Source: JBLIOB01 sp047639575
GTDB lineage: Bacteria; Bacteroidota; Bacteroidia; Flavobacteriales_D; Parvicellaceae
DNA: 8,823 nt
Reading direction: 5' to 3'
NCBI GenBank assembly: GCA_047639575.1
Contig: JBLIOB010000169.1
Location: 1-8,823, forward strand
A program made the translations under genes and the position numbers. Below are positions 1 through 8,000 of this stretch, piece after piece (the first letter of the stretch is position 1; the number at the start of each line of letters is the position of its first letter). The notes under the pieces were generated by a model that made no database searches, had not been told where the DNA came from, and saw only the letters and a list, made by a program, of their open reading frames with translations.

Positions 1-318
1 CATTACTTGGTAGGAAGCCATTGCGATTGTTTGAAGTCCAGATGAGCAATATCTGTTAATAGTAACACCAGGAACTTTATCAGTATCTAATCCCATTAAA
101 GAGATCATTCTTCCAATATTTAATCCTTGTTCTGCTTCCGGAGTTGCATTTCCAACCATCACATCATCAATCCTATTTGGATCCAACTGAGGGAGTTCGG
201 ACATTAATTTTCTGATCACGTCTGCTGCCAAATCATCTGGCCTAGTGAATTTGAATTTACCCCTTGGGGCTTTTCCAACTGCAGTTCTATATCCACTTAC
301 TATATATGCTGTTTTCAT
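1..318 (-). CDS. fadA: Acetyl-CoA C-acyltransferase (thiolase), N-terminal part, cut by window edge
   Basis: Catalyses the last step of the beta-oxidation cycle: thiolytic cleavage of 3-ketoacyl-CoA into acetyl-CoA and a shortened acyl-CoA. The reverse strand reads ATG at 318-316 and stays open for 106 codons to base 1. Visible family features are the N-terminal strand MKTAYIVSGYRTAVGK, the VGNATPEAEQGLNIGR segment (about 55-70), and the nucleophile region INRYCSSGLQTIA, in which Cys91 is the expected acyl-accepting cysteine. The C-terminal two thirds, with the His and second Cys of the active site, lie outside the window. No clear Shine-Dalgarno precedes the ATG; the leader is AT-rich. It is the third enzyme-side gene after the FadN-type fusion, separated from it by a four-helix bundle gene and repeats. 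The thiolase assignment is firm; the symbol rests on the operon context. Confidence 0.93.
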   Translation of the reverse strand, partial: MKTAYIVSGYRTAVGKAPRGKFKFTRPDDLAADVIRKLMSELPQLDPNRIDDVMVGNATPEAEQGLNIGRMISLMGLDTDKVPGVTINRYCSSGLQTIAMASYQVM

Positions 319-328
319 ATCGTTTATT

Positions 329-372
329 TTAACGTAATGCGCAATTCGAATTGCGTCTTGCGCTACGTTTAA
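329..372. repeat. Imperfect palindrome in the leader of the thiolase gene, built of 7-mers
   Basis: The 56-bp spacer between the four-helix bundle gene and the thiolase gene is almost filled by an imperfect inverted repeat centred at 347/348. Its core is a perfect 16-bp palindrome, CGCAATTCGAATTGCG (340-355). The outer arms, TTAACGTAATGCG and its rough complement ending CGCTACGTTTAA, pair with a few unpaired bases. Positions 334-361 can be read as four consecutive 7-mers: GTAATGC, GCAATTC, GAATTGC, GTCTTGC. In the mRNA this would fold into a hairpin just upstream of the thiolase start. It is not followed by a U-tract in the transcribed direction, so it does not look like an intrinsic terminator. 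Confidence 0.8.
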
Positions 373-374
373 TT

Positions 375-722
375 TTATAGTGACTTTTGAAGTTTGTAAA
401 TCATCTTTTGCACTTTATCTATACGATCCATTTCTTGATCATATTTATTCAAATTAATAAAGCCAAGCTTTGAAGAAACTATCAGTTGCGATTCTACTTC
501 ACATGCTGATGCCACTGCAATACCTAAAAAATGATTAAACTCTCCTTTATTATTACGTCCGGCACCTTCAGCGATATTACTCGAAACTGAAATAGATGCT
601 CTCCGTACCTGTTGAGTCAACCCATATTTTTCAACTTCAGGAAATTGTTTAGAAATATTATACACGTCCACTGCCAGAGTGATCGCCTCTTTCCAAACAT
701 TTAGATCCTTGTAGTTATTCAT
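375..722 (-). CDS. Four helix bundle protein (S23 / bAvd-like family)
   Basis: A 115-residue protein of the family first noticed in intervening sequences of 23S rRNA genes and related to the Avd accessory protein of diversity-generating retroelements. The molecular role of stand-alone members is not established. Visible signature: DLNVWKEAITLAVDVY (6-21), YGLTQQVRRASISVSSNIAE (33-52) followed by GAGR, then FNHFLGIAVASACEVESQL (62-80). Four amphipathic helices are expected, forming an oligomer with a basic surface (R40, R41, R56). Length is typical of the family and the gene looks intact. The ATG at 722 is preceded by an A-rich leader (AAACAAAATTAA) without a good Shine-Dalgarno. It lies in the same direction between two beta-oxidation genes, 56 bp from each, and is bounded by palindromic and direct repeats. 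No metabolic link to its neighbours is apparent, so I take it as a passenger in the operon. Confidence 0.92.
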   Translation of the reverse strand: MNNYKDLNVWKEAITLAVDVYNISKQFPEVEKYGLTQQVRRASISVSSNIAEGAGRNNKGEFNHFLGIAVASACEVESQLIVSSKLGFINLNKYDQEMDRIDKVQKMIYKLQKSL

Positions 723-730
723 TTAATTTT

Positions 731-771
731 GTTTAACGTGCGTTCGCAATTCGCATTACGCACTACGAAAC
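731..771. repeat. Imperfect palindrome between the FadN-type gene and the four-helix bundle gene
   Basis: The arms GTTTAACGTGCGT (731-743) and ACGCACTACGAAAC (758-771) are complementary apart from a small internal mismatch, with GTGCGT/ACGCAC (738-743/758-763) as perfect inner stem. The right side reads as three consecutive 7-mers of pattern GCANTNC: GCAATTC (746-752), GCATTAC (753-759), GCACTAC (760-766). It is related in sequence to the palindrome at 329-372, and the GCAATTC and GTAATGC/GCATTAC units occur in both. It sits in the 56-bp spacer just after the FadN-type stop codon. A stabilising 3' hairpin or a REP-like element are both possible. Confidence 0.75.
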
Positions 772-778
772 CTTTCCC

Positions 779-3166
779 TTAGTTCCGTAATATTCTTCCT
801 GTCTGCAAAATGCTCTGCAATCTTTCTAATGTCTTTTTCTCTGTACATAATTCCAAGAAAGCTTTTCGCTCCATGTCTAACAAGTACTGCTCAGAAACCA
901 TTGTAGGTGAAGACAAATCTCCTCCACAAAGAACGAACCCTAACTTCTCAGAGATTAGTTTGTCGTGATCTGAAATGTATTTCCCCACGTGCATTGCATC
1001 AGCTCCAACATAGACAATACCAAGCCCTTCTTTACCAAAGACTTTTACGTCTTTACGTTTTGCTGGTTGCTGATAACCTTGCTTCGCCATATCCAAACAA
1101 GCATCTTTAGCTATTGCCAACTGATGTGGTCTTGAAACAACTACCTCATCAATACCTGGTCTATAATATCCTAGTTCAAAAGCTTCATATGCAGATGTTC
1201 CAACTTTAGCCTGACCAACAGTTAAGAATCTATTTCTAAGGTTGTTAATTCTCATATCACCTTCTTTCAATTCATCAGCGTTTCTTAATGCGAACTCTTT
1301 AGTTCCGCCACCGCCAGGAATCAAACCGACACCAAACTCAACTAAGCCAGTGTATGTTTCTGCATTCGCAATCACTTTATCAGCGTGCAAGCACATTTCA
1401 CATCCACCGCCCAATGCTAGTCCGTGAGGGGCAACAATTACTGGAATTGAAGAATATCTCAATCGCATCATGGTATTTTGGAATGCTCTAATCGCAAAGT
1501 CCAACTCATCATACTCTTGCTCTACAGCCATCATGAAGATCATTCCGACATTCGCTCCAGCTGAGAAATTCTCTCCTTCGTTTGCAATGACCACTCCATT
1601 CCACTGTTCATCTTGTTCTGCAAGATCAATTGCTTTATTAATTGCTTGTAATACACCGCCACCAATTGTATTCATCTTCGTGTGGAACTCTACATTTAAA
1701 ATTCCATCACCTAAATCAATAAGGTGAGCATCAGAATTACTCCATACCGTATTCGTTTCTCTAAGGTTTGCTAAAGAAATAATGTCTTCCGTTCCAGGAA
1801 TAATCTTGTACGCTTTATCATTTACATCATAATACTTTCTTGCACCGTCTTCTACTTTATAGAATGAAGTAATGCCATCTGCAATCATGTCATAAACAAA
1901 CTGAGCTGGCTTTCGATCAAGCTCTTCCATTACCTTCAAAGCCTTTTCGAATCCAATCGCATCCCAAGTTTCAAAAGGGCCCATTTGCCACCCGAAACCT
2001 GCTTTTAATGCATCGTCAATTCTGTATAGCTCATCAGATATTTCTGGAATTCTATTTGTAGAATATTGAAATACTCCTGAAAATACCGAGCGATAAAATT
2101 CTCCAGCTTTGTCTTTTCCTGAAAATAAAATCTTAGTTCTTTTCCCTAGATCATCTTCAAGCTTTGCTGCTGCTAATGTGCCAAATTTTACTTTGTTTTT
2201 AGATCGATACTCTAAAGTCTCTAAATCCAAAACCAAGATTTCCTTTTTGCCTTCAGCATTCTTGGTCTTCTTATAGAATCCTTGTTTTGATTTTGAACCT
2301 AACCAACCTTTTTCAACCATAGCTGAAACGTAAGAAGGTATTTCAAACACTTCTCTTCGTTCATCATCTGGACAATTATCTTTTACTCCATTTGCGACAT
2401 GAACTAGTGTATCTAATCCAACAACATCACAAGTTCTGAAAGTTGCAGATTTTGGTCGACCCATAACTGGACCTGTCATCTTATCTACCTCTTCAACTGT
2501 AAGTCCCATTTTGGATACTGTATGGAATAAATCTTGAATTGCATAAACCCCTACTCTATTTGCAATAAATGCAGGAGTATCCTTACACAGAACTGTAGTC
2601 TTTCCTAAAATCTTAGCACCATACTCCATGAAGAAATCAACCACCGCTTGATCTGTTTTAGGTGTAGGGATAATTTCCAATAACTTTAAGTAACGTGGAG
2701 GGTTAAAGAAATGCGTTCCACAAAAGTTCTTTTGAAAATCTTCACTTCTACCTTCCAACATCATGTGAATTGGAATTCCAGAAGTATTAGAAGTAATCAA
2801 CGTTCCTGGCTTTCTGTGTTTTTCCACATTATCAAAAACGATTTTTTTGATATCTAATCTTTCCACAACGACTTCGATGATCCAATCACAATCTTTAATC
2901 TTGTGCATGTCATCGGTCATGTTCCCAGTTTCAATTCTTGAAGCAAACTTTGAAGAATAAAGCGGAGCAGGTTTTGATTTGATAGATGCTTTTAAGGCTC
3001 CATCAACAATTGCATTTCTAGCTTTTTTACTATCAGAATCTTCTGCTTCCTTTGGAACAATGTCTAATAAAAGAACATCACATCCCACATTCGCTAAATG
3101 ACATGCAATGCCTGAACCCATAACTCCGGATCCCAGGACTGCCACTTTTCTAATGTTTCTTTTCAT
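779..3166 (-). CDS. fadN: 3-hydroxyacyl-CoA dehydrogenase / enoyl-CoA hydratase fusion (FadN type)
   Basis: A bifunctional cytoplasmic beta-oxidation enzyme: hydration of trans-2-enoyl-CoA, then NAD-dependent oxidation of 3-hydroxyacyl-CoA. The dehydrogenase domain comes first, as in Bacillus FadN and unlike E. coli FadB; 795 aa fits the FadN length. The dehydrogenase half has the Rossmann motif GSGVMGSG (12-19), the NAD-selecting acid D35, SNTS (126-129), the catalytic His152 in THFFNPP and its partner Glu164 in LLEIIP, KDTPAFIANR (195-204), and a second C-terminal dehydrogenase fold near 385-430. The crotonase half covers about 480-700, with oxyanion segment NFSAGAN (533-539) and LALGGGCE (583-590). 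Both catalytic acids expected from rat enoyl-CoA hydratase appear present, E590 and E610 (VEFGVGLIPGGGGT). The ATG at 3166 has a good Shine-Dalgarno, AAAGGAAA (3171-3178), GGA 6 nt away. It lies 46 bp downstream of the MarR gene, so co-transcription is likely. Confidence 0.95.
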   Translation of the reverse strand: MKRNIRKVAVLGSGVMGSGIACHLANVGCDVLLLDIVPKEAEDSDSKKARNAIVDGALKASIKSKPAPLYSSKFASRIETGNMTDDMHKIKDCDWIIEVVVERLDIKKIVFDNVEKHRKPGTLITSNTSGIPIHMMLEGRSEDFQKNFCGTHFFNPPRYLKLLEIIPTPKTDQAVVDFFMEYGAKILGKTTVLCKDTPAFIANRVGVYAIQDLFHTVSKMGLTVEEVDKMTGPVMGRPKSATFRTCDVVGLDTLVHVANGVKDNCPDDERREVFEIPSYVSAMVEKGWLGSKSKQGFYKKTKNAEGKKEILVLDLETLEYRSKNKVKFGTLAAAKLEDDLGKRTKILFSGKDKAGEFYRSVFSGVFQYSTNRIPEISDELYRIDDALKAGFGWQMGPFETWDAIGFEKALKVMEELDRKPAQFVYDMIADGITSFYKVEDGARKYYDVNDKAYKIIPGTEDIISLANLRETNTVWSNSDAHLIDLGDGILNVEFHTKMNTIGGGVLQAINKAIDLAEQDEQWNGVVIANEGENFSAGANVGMIFMMAVEQEYDELDFAIRAFQNTMMRLRYSSIPVIVAPHGLALGGGCEMCLHADKVIANAETYTGLVEFGVGLIPGGGGTKEFALRNADELKEGDMRINNLRNRFLTVGQAKVGTSAYEAFELGYYRPGIDEVVVSRPHQLAIAKDACLDMAKQGYQQPAKRKDVKVFGKEGLGIVYVGADAMHVGKYISDHDKLISEKLGFVLCGGDLSSPTMVSEQYLLDMERKAFLELCTEKKTLERLQSILQTGRILRN

Positions 3167-3212
3167 TTAATTTCCTTTAATAATTAGTACTGGTAATTTT
3201 ATTATTTAATCC

Positions 3213-3653
3213 TTAACTCTCTTTAAAAACATCCTTATTATCAATCAGTTCACTCATCTTGGTCAAAACCTCGAAAAAATGCTTCATTTTGGCTTTTGAA
3301 ATATTTTCATTCATGAAGTTGTTGAATTGCAAGACCGTTTGTCTGGACATTTTTCGTTTCTTTTTTCCTTCGTCAGTTAGAAAAATTCGAACCATTCGCT
3401 TGTCCTCTTTATCAGACTGCTTATAGATATATCCTCGATCTTCTAAAGATTTCAGCGTCCGAGTTAAACTTCTGGGTTCCATTCCCATTTTCGGACCTAA
3501 CTTAGTTGAAGGTGTTCCATCTTTATCGATGTTTAACAGCAATTGCCCGATAGACATAGAGAGCTCGTATTTACCAGCTTCCATGTTATACATTTTCATG
3601 ATCTTATACCAAGCCCATCGGACTTGAAAATCAATCGTTTCTTCAGGCTTCAT
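3213..3653 (-). CDS. MarR-family transcriptional regulator of the beta-oxidation operon
   Basis: A winged-helix dimeric DNA-binding protein, 146 aa from the ATG at 3653. An in-frame GTG at 3665 would add MERS. I prefer the ATG because GGAAAG lies just 5' of it, overlapping that GTG region, and the GTG itself has no such signal. Numbered from the GTG: N-terminal dimerisation helices at about 12-45, helix-turn-helix at about 52-78 (STKLGPKMGMEPRSLTRTLK, then SLEDRGYI), wing with the MarR signature DKEDKRMVRIFLTDEG (85-100), and C-terminal dimerisation helix at 103-142. As the first gene before the FadN-type enzyme, it probably represses the fatty-acid degradation operon and is released by a fatty acid or acyl-CoA; the ligand is inference. 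Two matching sites upstream suggest autoregulation. Control of the efflux operon is also conceivable, but that operon's promoter is not in the window. Confidence 0.9.
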   Translation of the reverse strand: MKPEETIDFQVRWAWYKIMKMYNMEAGKYELSMSIGQLLLNIDKDGTPSTKLGPKMGMEPRSLTRTLKSLEDRGYIYKQSDKEDKRMVRIFLTDEGKKKRKMSRQTVLQFNNFMNENISKAKMKHFFEVLTKMSELIDNKDVFKES

Positions 3654-3686
3654 TGATCTTTCCACACGCTTCTTTTTCTAAGGTCT

Positions 3687-3694
3687 CAAATATA
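3687..3694 (-). promoter_or_regulatory. Putative Bacteroidota -7 promoter element for the MarR-fad operon
   Basis: On the minus strand this reads TATATTTG, an exact match to the Bacteroidota -7 consensus TAnnTTTG, preceded by a run of seven T. It would place transcription start at about 3680-3683, some 30 nt before the preferred MarR ATG. No exact TTG -33 element is visible at the usual distance. That region is instead occupied by the proximal operator-like site at 3705-3718. Confidence 0.6.
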
Positions 3695-3704
3695 AAAAAA
3701 TTTG

Positions 3705-3718
3705 TTATGCACGCATAC
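3705..3718. promoter_or_regulatory. Putative MarR operator, proximal copy
   Basis: TTATGCACGCATAC contains the dyad TATGC-AC-GCATA, with perfect 5-bp half-sites around a 2-bp centre, a form suited to a dimeric winged-helix repressor. It starts 10 bp upstream of the -7 element, covering the -33 region, where binding would block RNA polymerase. A near-identical copy lies 31 bp further upstream. Confidence 0.6.
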
Positions 3719-3735
3719 CTTTTTGCATGATTTTA

Positions 3736-3749
3736 TTATGTACGCATAC
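3736..3749. promoter_or_regulatory. Putative MarR operator, distal copy
   Basis: TTATGTACGCATAC differs from the proximal site by one base (T for C at position 6 of the site) and lies in the same orientation, 31 bp away start to start, close to three helical turns. That would put two bound dimers on the same face of the DNA. The surrounding bases differ between the copies, so the conserved unit is the 14-mer itself. A further GCAT (3725-3728) lies between them. Confidence 0.55.
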
Positions 3750-3776
3750 ATTAATTCTTAGAAGTTTTGGCTTTAA

Positions 3777-5096
3777 TTATTTAGTAGCCGATGAGTCCAG
3801 AACAAGACCACCAGTAAGTCTAGTCAACTCTGTTTTAGAATCCACCAAATTATACAATGATTCCAAAGTTGAAATCCCGGCATTGAGATATGCAATATTT
3901 ACGTCTCGAAAATTAAAAGAATTGATAATTCCAGCTTCATATTTACCTTTTGATGCTATCAAACTTTTCCTTGCCACTGCCACTGCCTCTTTATTCAACG
4001 AATAAATTTTCTGACGCATCACATATAGTTCATAAACATTCAGCAAATCTCTATTTAATGTTTGCTTTAGTTCGTCCACTTGTAGTTCTGTAATTCTAGT
4101 TTGAATGTCAGCTGCTTGAATGGCCCTTTTCACTTTACCACCGTTAAAAAGTGTAAACGACAAAGAGAAATTGCCATAGTAATTAATGTTGGTTCCACTT
4201 TGAGAAGGGAAATCACCAATCCTGTATGCGCTATTTGACACAGAAGCCCCGGCATTAAAAGAAACCACTGGAAACATAGTTGACTTCGCCAACTGCACAT
4301 CTTGTTTGAAAATCTCCGAATTGATATATTGATTTTTTAAATTTTGATTATTCGCTTCCATCTTCGTCTTTAAGTCGGTGAAAACATAGTCTGGGAAATC
4401 TTCAAATAAGTCATCAGAAAGCTCATATTCTTTATCAGAATCAACTCCCATAAAAACATTTAAATTTCTTCTCGCATTTTTTACGGCAATTTCTTGCATC
4501 ATTGTGTTTGATGAATCAGTTAATACTTGATTTTTAAATTGCAGCAAATCTGTAGAAACAGCTGTTCCGATCTCTTGCTTTATTTCGTTGTAAGCATAGC
4601 GATCTTTGGATGTCTGGAGCACTTCTTTTAGTATAACTAATTTATCAGCTTGAAGTTGAACATTGTAATATCCTAGAACCACCGCTTGAATCGTATTCTC
4701 AATAACAATTGCTGCATTGCCCTCTGACTGAGCTTCAACTTGATCTAATCTTTCTTTATTCGCCTTTACTGAGAAGCCATTGAATAACATCCAATTCAAA
4801 TCCAAGCCACCTTGTAGTGAATTAGAAATTAACAACTCTTGAATGAAAGCCGTGGGGTTTTGACTTTGATCAGATATATTATTTCCTTGAGATCCAGTTA
4901 ACGTGATTGAAGGATATCGTCCAGCCTCGCCCCATGTATTATTAATACCATTTTGAGCAGCTTGAAGCTTTGTAATTTGAATCTGATAATTATTTTGCAA
5001 TGCTACGTTTATCGCATCTTGCAATGAGATTTGATTTTGAGCTGCTCCCGCAATTGAAATCAAAACAGTGGTTAATATGAATACAAATTTGATCAT
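3777..5096 (-). CDS. TolC-family outer-membrane efflux protein
   Basis: The outer-membrane channel of the tripartite pump encoded with its two upstream neighbours. The protein has 439 aa and begins with a Sec signal peptide, MIKFVFILTTVLISIAGA, probably cleaved near A19. There is no lipobox Cys. The two-fold internal repeat of the family is visible: LDLNWMLFNGFSVKANKERL (98-117) corresponds to FSLSFTLFNGGKVKRAIQAA (310-329), each followed by long helical segments (about 118-215 and 325-425) that would form the periplasmic alpha-barrel. The start codon at 5096 overlaps the pump's stop by 4 bp (ATGA), and GAGGAG near the end of the pump gene serves as Shine-Dalgarno, so translation is probably coupled. 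Length is typical. No clear terminator follows; the next gene has its own apparent promoter. Substrate cannot be told from the sequence. Confidence 0.93.
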   Translation of the reverse strand: MIKFVFILTTVLISIAGAAQNQISLQDAINVALQNNYQIQITKLQAAQNGINNTWGEAGRYPSITLTGSQGNNISDQSQNPTAFIQELLISNSLQGGLDLNWMLFNGFSVKANKERLDQVEAQSEGNAAIVIENTIQAVVLGYYNVQLQADKLVILKEVLQTSKDRYAYNEIKQEIGTAVSTDLLQFKNQVLTDSSNTMMQEIAVKNARRNLNVFMGVDSDKEYELSDDLFEDFPDYVFTDLKTKMEANNQNLKNQYINSEIFKQDVQLAKSTMFPVVSFNAGASVSNSAYRIGDFPSQSGTNINYYGNFSLSFTLFNGGKVKRAIQAADIQTRITELQVDELKQTLNRDLLNVYELYVMRQKIYSLNKEAVAVARKSLIASKGKYEAGIINSFNFRDVNIAYLNAGISTLESLYNLVDSKTELTRLTGGLVLDSSATK

Positions 5097-8000
5097 TTAG
5101 TTGTCTCCTCTTTCCCTGACATCGCTTTGCTAACATGATGAGTTACTTTTTTAAACACACTTAATTCACCCATTTCCTTTTCACGTTTCATATGCTTTGT
5201 TACAGGTTCAACTTCAATTCTTGTTGGAGGATATTTTCCACCTCTCCATAGCCACCATCTTGATCGCTTCATATCGTTTAAAAACAAGATTAACGGTGGG
5301 AAGAAAAAGACCAAAAGCAAAGTTCCAAAAAGAACTCCATATGCAATCGTAATGGCCATTGGCACTAAAAACTGGGCTTGAAAGCTGCTTTCTAAAATCA
5401 ATGGATACAATCCAGCAACAGTTGTGATAGTCGTCAGAATTACTGGTCGAAAACGAGATTTCCCACATTCGTAGGCGGCCGTTTTTGGATCTACCCCATC
5501 TCGCAATAATCTATTATAAGTGTCTAGCATTACGACTGAATCGTTGACAAGAACTCCTGCCAATGCAATTACCCCAAACAGGCCTAACGTTGAGAAATTA
5601 AATCCTTCGATTCCATGTCCTAATACAGCTCCAAAAAACCCGACAGGAATAACCATTATGATAATTCTAGCCTGATAAAATGAATTGAAGTTCAATGATA
5701 AAATGATCATCATCATCACTATCGAAGCTGCAAACGCGAACATGAACCACTTAATACTATCCATTCCTTCTTCACCTTGTCCGCCCATAGCAGACTGCAC
5801 TTCAGGATACTTTTTTAGTAACTTAGGAATGATGGTTGAGAATAACTCATCGTTAATTGTACCTATTTCTGAATTATCAGATACATCAGCAGAAACGGTT
5901 AGTTCTTTTTTCCCATCCAGATGGTTGATCCCAACTTTGCCCCTGTGAATATCATATTCTGCTAATTCGTAAAAAGGGTAGGTTTTACCATCGTTCGTTT
6001 TGATCATTACATTATCCAACTGATCTAAATTTCTTCGATCGCTTTTTGGATAACGAACCCAAACTTTTAATTCATCTCTACCAAGTATCAACCGTTGTGC
6101 TTCTGCTCCAAAGAACCCTTGTCGAATTTGAGATAAAACATCATTAACAGTTAAGCCAAGTAAGCTAGCTTTTGGCTTAAGTGAGACATGCAACTCTCTA
6201 TTCCCAACCCCATTATTACTTACGATGTCATTTATACCACTTACCGTTTTAAGATGTTTAACAAACTCTTCCGTACAATCAGCTAATTGATCGTCATCTT
6301 CAGAAACAAAAGAAACCGCAACTGCTGCACCGAACTGTTCTTGTCCTCCTACTTTAAATTTTTCCAGTTTTTGTTTCCATGAATCGCTGATACGATTTTT
6401 AATTTTATTTGCAATGTCTCTAGTGTCCACCCCATCAGAAATCTCTGTAGACACTCTTAATATTCCAGCATGAGGGCCAACTTCACCTAGACCTTCAGTA
6501 GAACCAACTGTAAGTGACACATAAGAAATCACATCAACGCCAAGCTCCTCTTTTAACTCTTGGCCAATCGAGTCTACCACGTCATGTGCATACCACAAGA
6601 ACTCTTCCGTTTGCTTTTCAGATTCTCCTGGTTTAAATGCAGCTTCCAGAGAAATTGAATCGAATGGAGGATTTTCAAATAAAGTCCAACCTATTACTCC
6701 AGACGTAAGCATCCCCAACACCACAATAATAAATAGAAGTGGAAAGAACACCCATATTCGATATCTTTTGATGATCCCTCTTAATAAATATGCATAAGCA
6801 TCTCTAACTTTTTCAATTCCTCTTTCCAGAAAATTTCTGAATTTCTGATAAGGCCGAACCTTTATTGGTTTTAAAATATAATCGTGGGATAAATGAGACG
6901 GGAGTATTAAAAATGCTTCTACCAAAGACAGTAATAAACAGGCAACTACGGCAAACGCCATTTCCGCCATAAATGCCATTCCTCCTTCTACAAAAAACAA
7001 GAAACTAAATGCGGCAACCGTTGTAATAACTGAGGTGAAAACCGATGACATCACTTCCATCGTCCCGTCAAGAGCAGCTTGCATTGCTGATTTTCCACGC
7101 TCATAATGCGCATAAATATTTTCAGCAATTACGATTCCATCATCTACCAAGATTCCAATAACCATGATCATTCCAAATAATGAAATCATGTTGATGGTCA
7201 TTCCATAGAGGGCACCCAGCGCGAACATACCAATAAATGAAAATGGAATTCCAAAAGCTACCCAAAAGGATAGTCTGGCCCTTAGGAATAAACTTAATAT
7301 CATTACAACCCAGAAGAGACCCCAAGCAAGGTTGATCGAAAGCATGTCAATACGTTCAGCCAACATATCTGAAAATTGGAACATGATTTTCATTTCATAT
7401 TCATCGTTCTCTTTATTGAAATCTTCAACATATTGATTAGTGAACGCTGCAATCTCTTTCAAATCATCATTTGGCAATTTATTCACCAGGTATGTTACGC
7501 TCCGGTTACGATTTACAAAGGACTTGCTTGGTAATTCACTAAAGTCTAATTTGACATCCGCGACATCCCTAATTCTAATATTATGACCATCCGGTTGAGC
7601 GTATATTATAATGTTACCGATGTCATTTGGGTCCGTAGATCGATTCATCGATCGAATTAGCAATTCCTCTTCTTTAGTTTTTATTGTACCAGCCGAGATG
7701 TCGAGGTTAGATCTGGAAATTGCCAGGACAATTTGATCAAAGGTGATGTTGTGCCTTTGAAGATCGGATTCTCTGATTTCTACGGACAAGATTAAATCTG
7801 TGTATCCAAATTTTTGAACTTCTGATATATTACTGGACCCTAAGAAATCCCGTTCTACCTTATCTCCAATTTCCTTTAACTTCCTTAAATCATCTGGGCC
7901 TGAAAGCGAAATAAAAGAGGCCACACTCATCATTCCTCTTTGATTTTTAACAACAAGCGGCTGCTCTGCGCCTAACGGCAAACCATTAACTCCATCAACT

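Larger units (their letters stand above)
328..752. mobile_element. Candidate repeat-bounded cassette carrying the four-helix bundle gene
   Basis: A 20-bp sequence at 328-347 (TTTAACGTAATGCGCAATTC) recurs as a 21-bp version at 732-752, TTTAACGT and GCAATTC being identical with a variable centre. The copies are in direct orientation, 404 bp apart, and bracket the four-helix bundle gene. Loss of one repeat plus the gene would leave the FadN-type and thiolase genes separated by a single short spacer, as expected of an uninterrupted operon. Both spacers are 56 bp and both contain related palindromes. No transposase, recombinase or reverse transcriptase is present, so mobility is inference. The repeats could instead be intergenic REP-like elements. 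Confidence 0.35.

Noticed and set aside
375..722. Part of a diversity-generating retroelement (the protein resembles Avd)
   Set aside because: No reverse transcriptase and no template/variable repeat pair is present in the window, and the flanking genes are metabolic enzymes. Stand-alone S23-type proteins are common.
375..722. Intervening sequence of a 23S rRNA gene, or ribosomal protein S23
   Set aside because: No rRNA sequence surrounds it. The old S23 ribosomal label for this family is historical and is not supported here.
334..766. CRISPR array
   Set aside because: The repeated units are only 7 bp, with no spacers of regular length and no cas genes. The intervening 375-722 is a coding gene.
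907..1727. Plus-strand open reading frames over the FadN-type gene (907-1110, 1242-1427, 1470-1727)
   Set aside because: They lie wholly opposite a well-conserved enzyme gene, show no family features and have low-complexity composition typical of antisense frames.
3750..3776. Intrinsic terminator after the TolC-type gene
   Set aside because: Only a short AT-rich dyad (TTCTTAGAA) is visible, without a GC-rich stem and U-tract, so I do not call it.
3727..4005. Plus-strand open reading frame opposite the end of the TolC-type gene
   Set aside because: It overlaps the channel gene and the operator region, has no recognisable domain, and reads as an antisense shadow.
5214..7325. Other small frames inside the RND gene (5214-5468, 5685-5948, 7140-7325)
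   Set aside because: All lie inside the conserved pump coding sequence in alternative frames and have no independent support.
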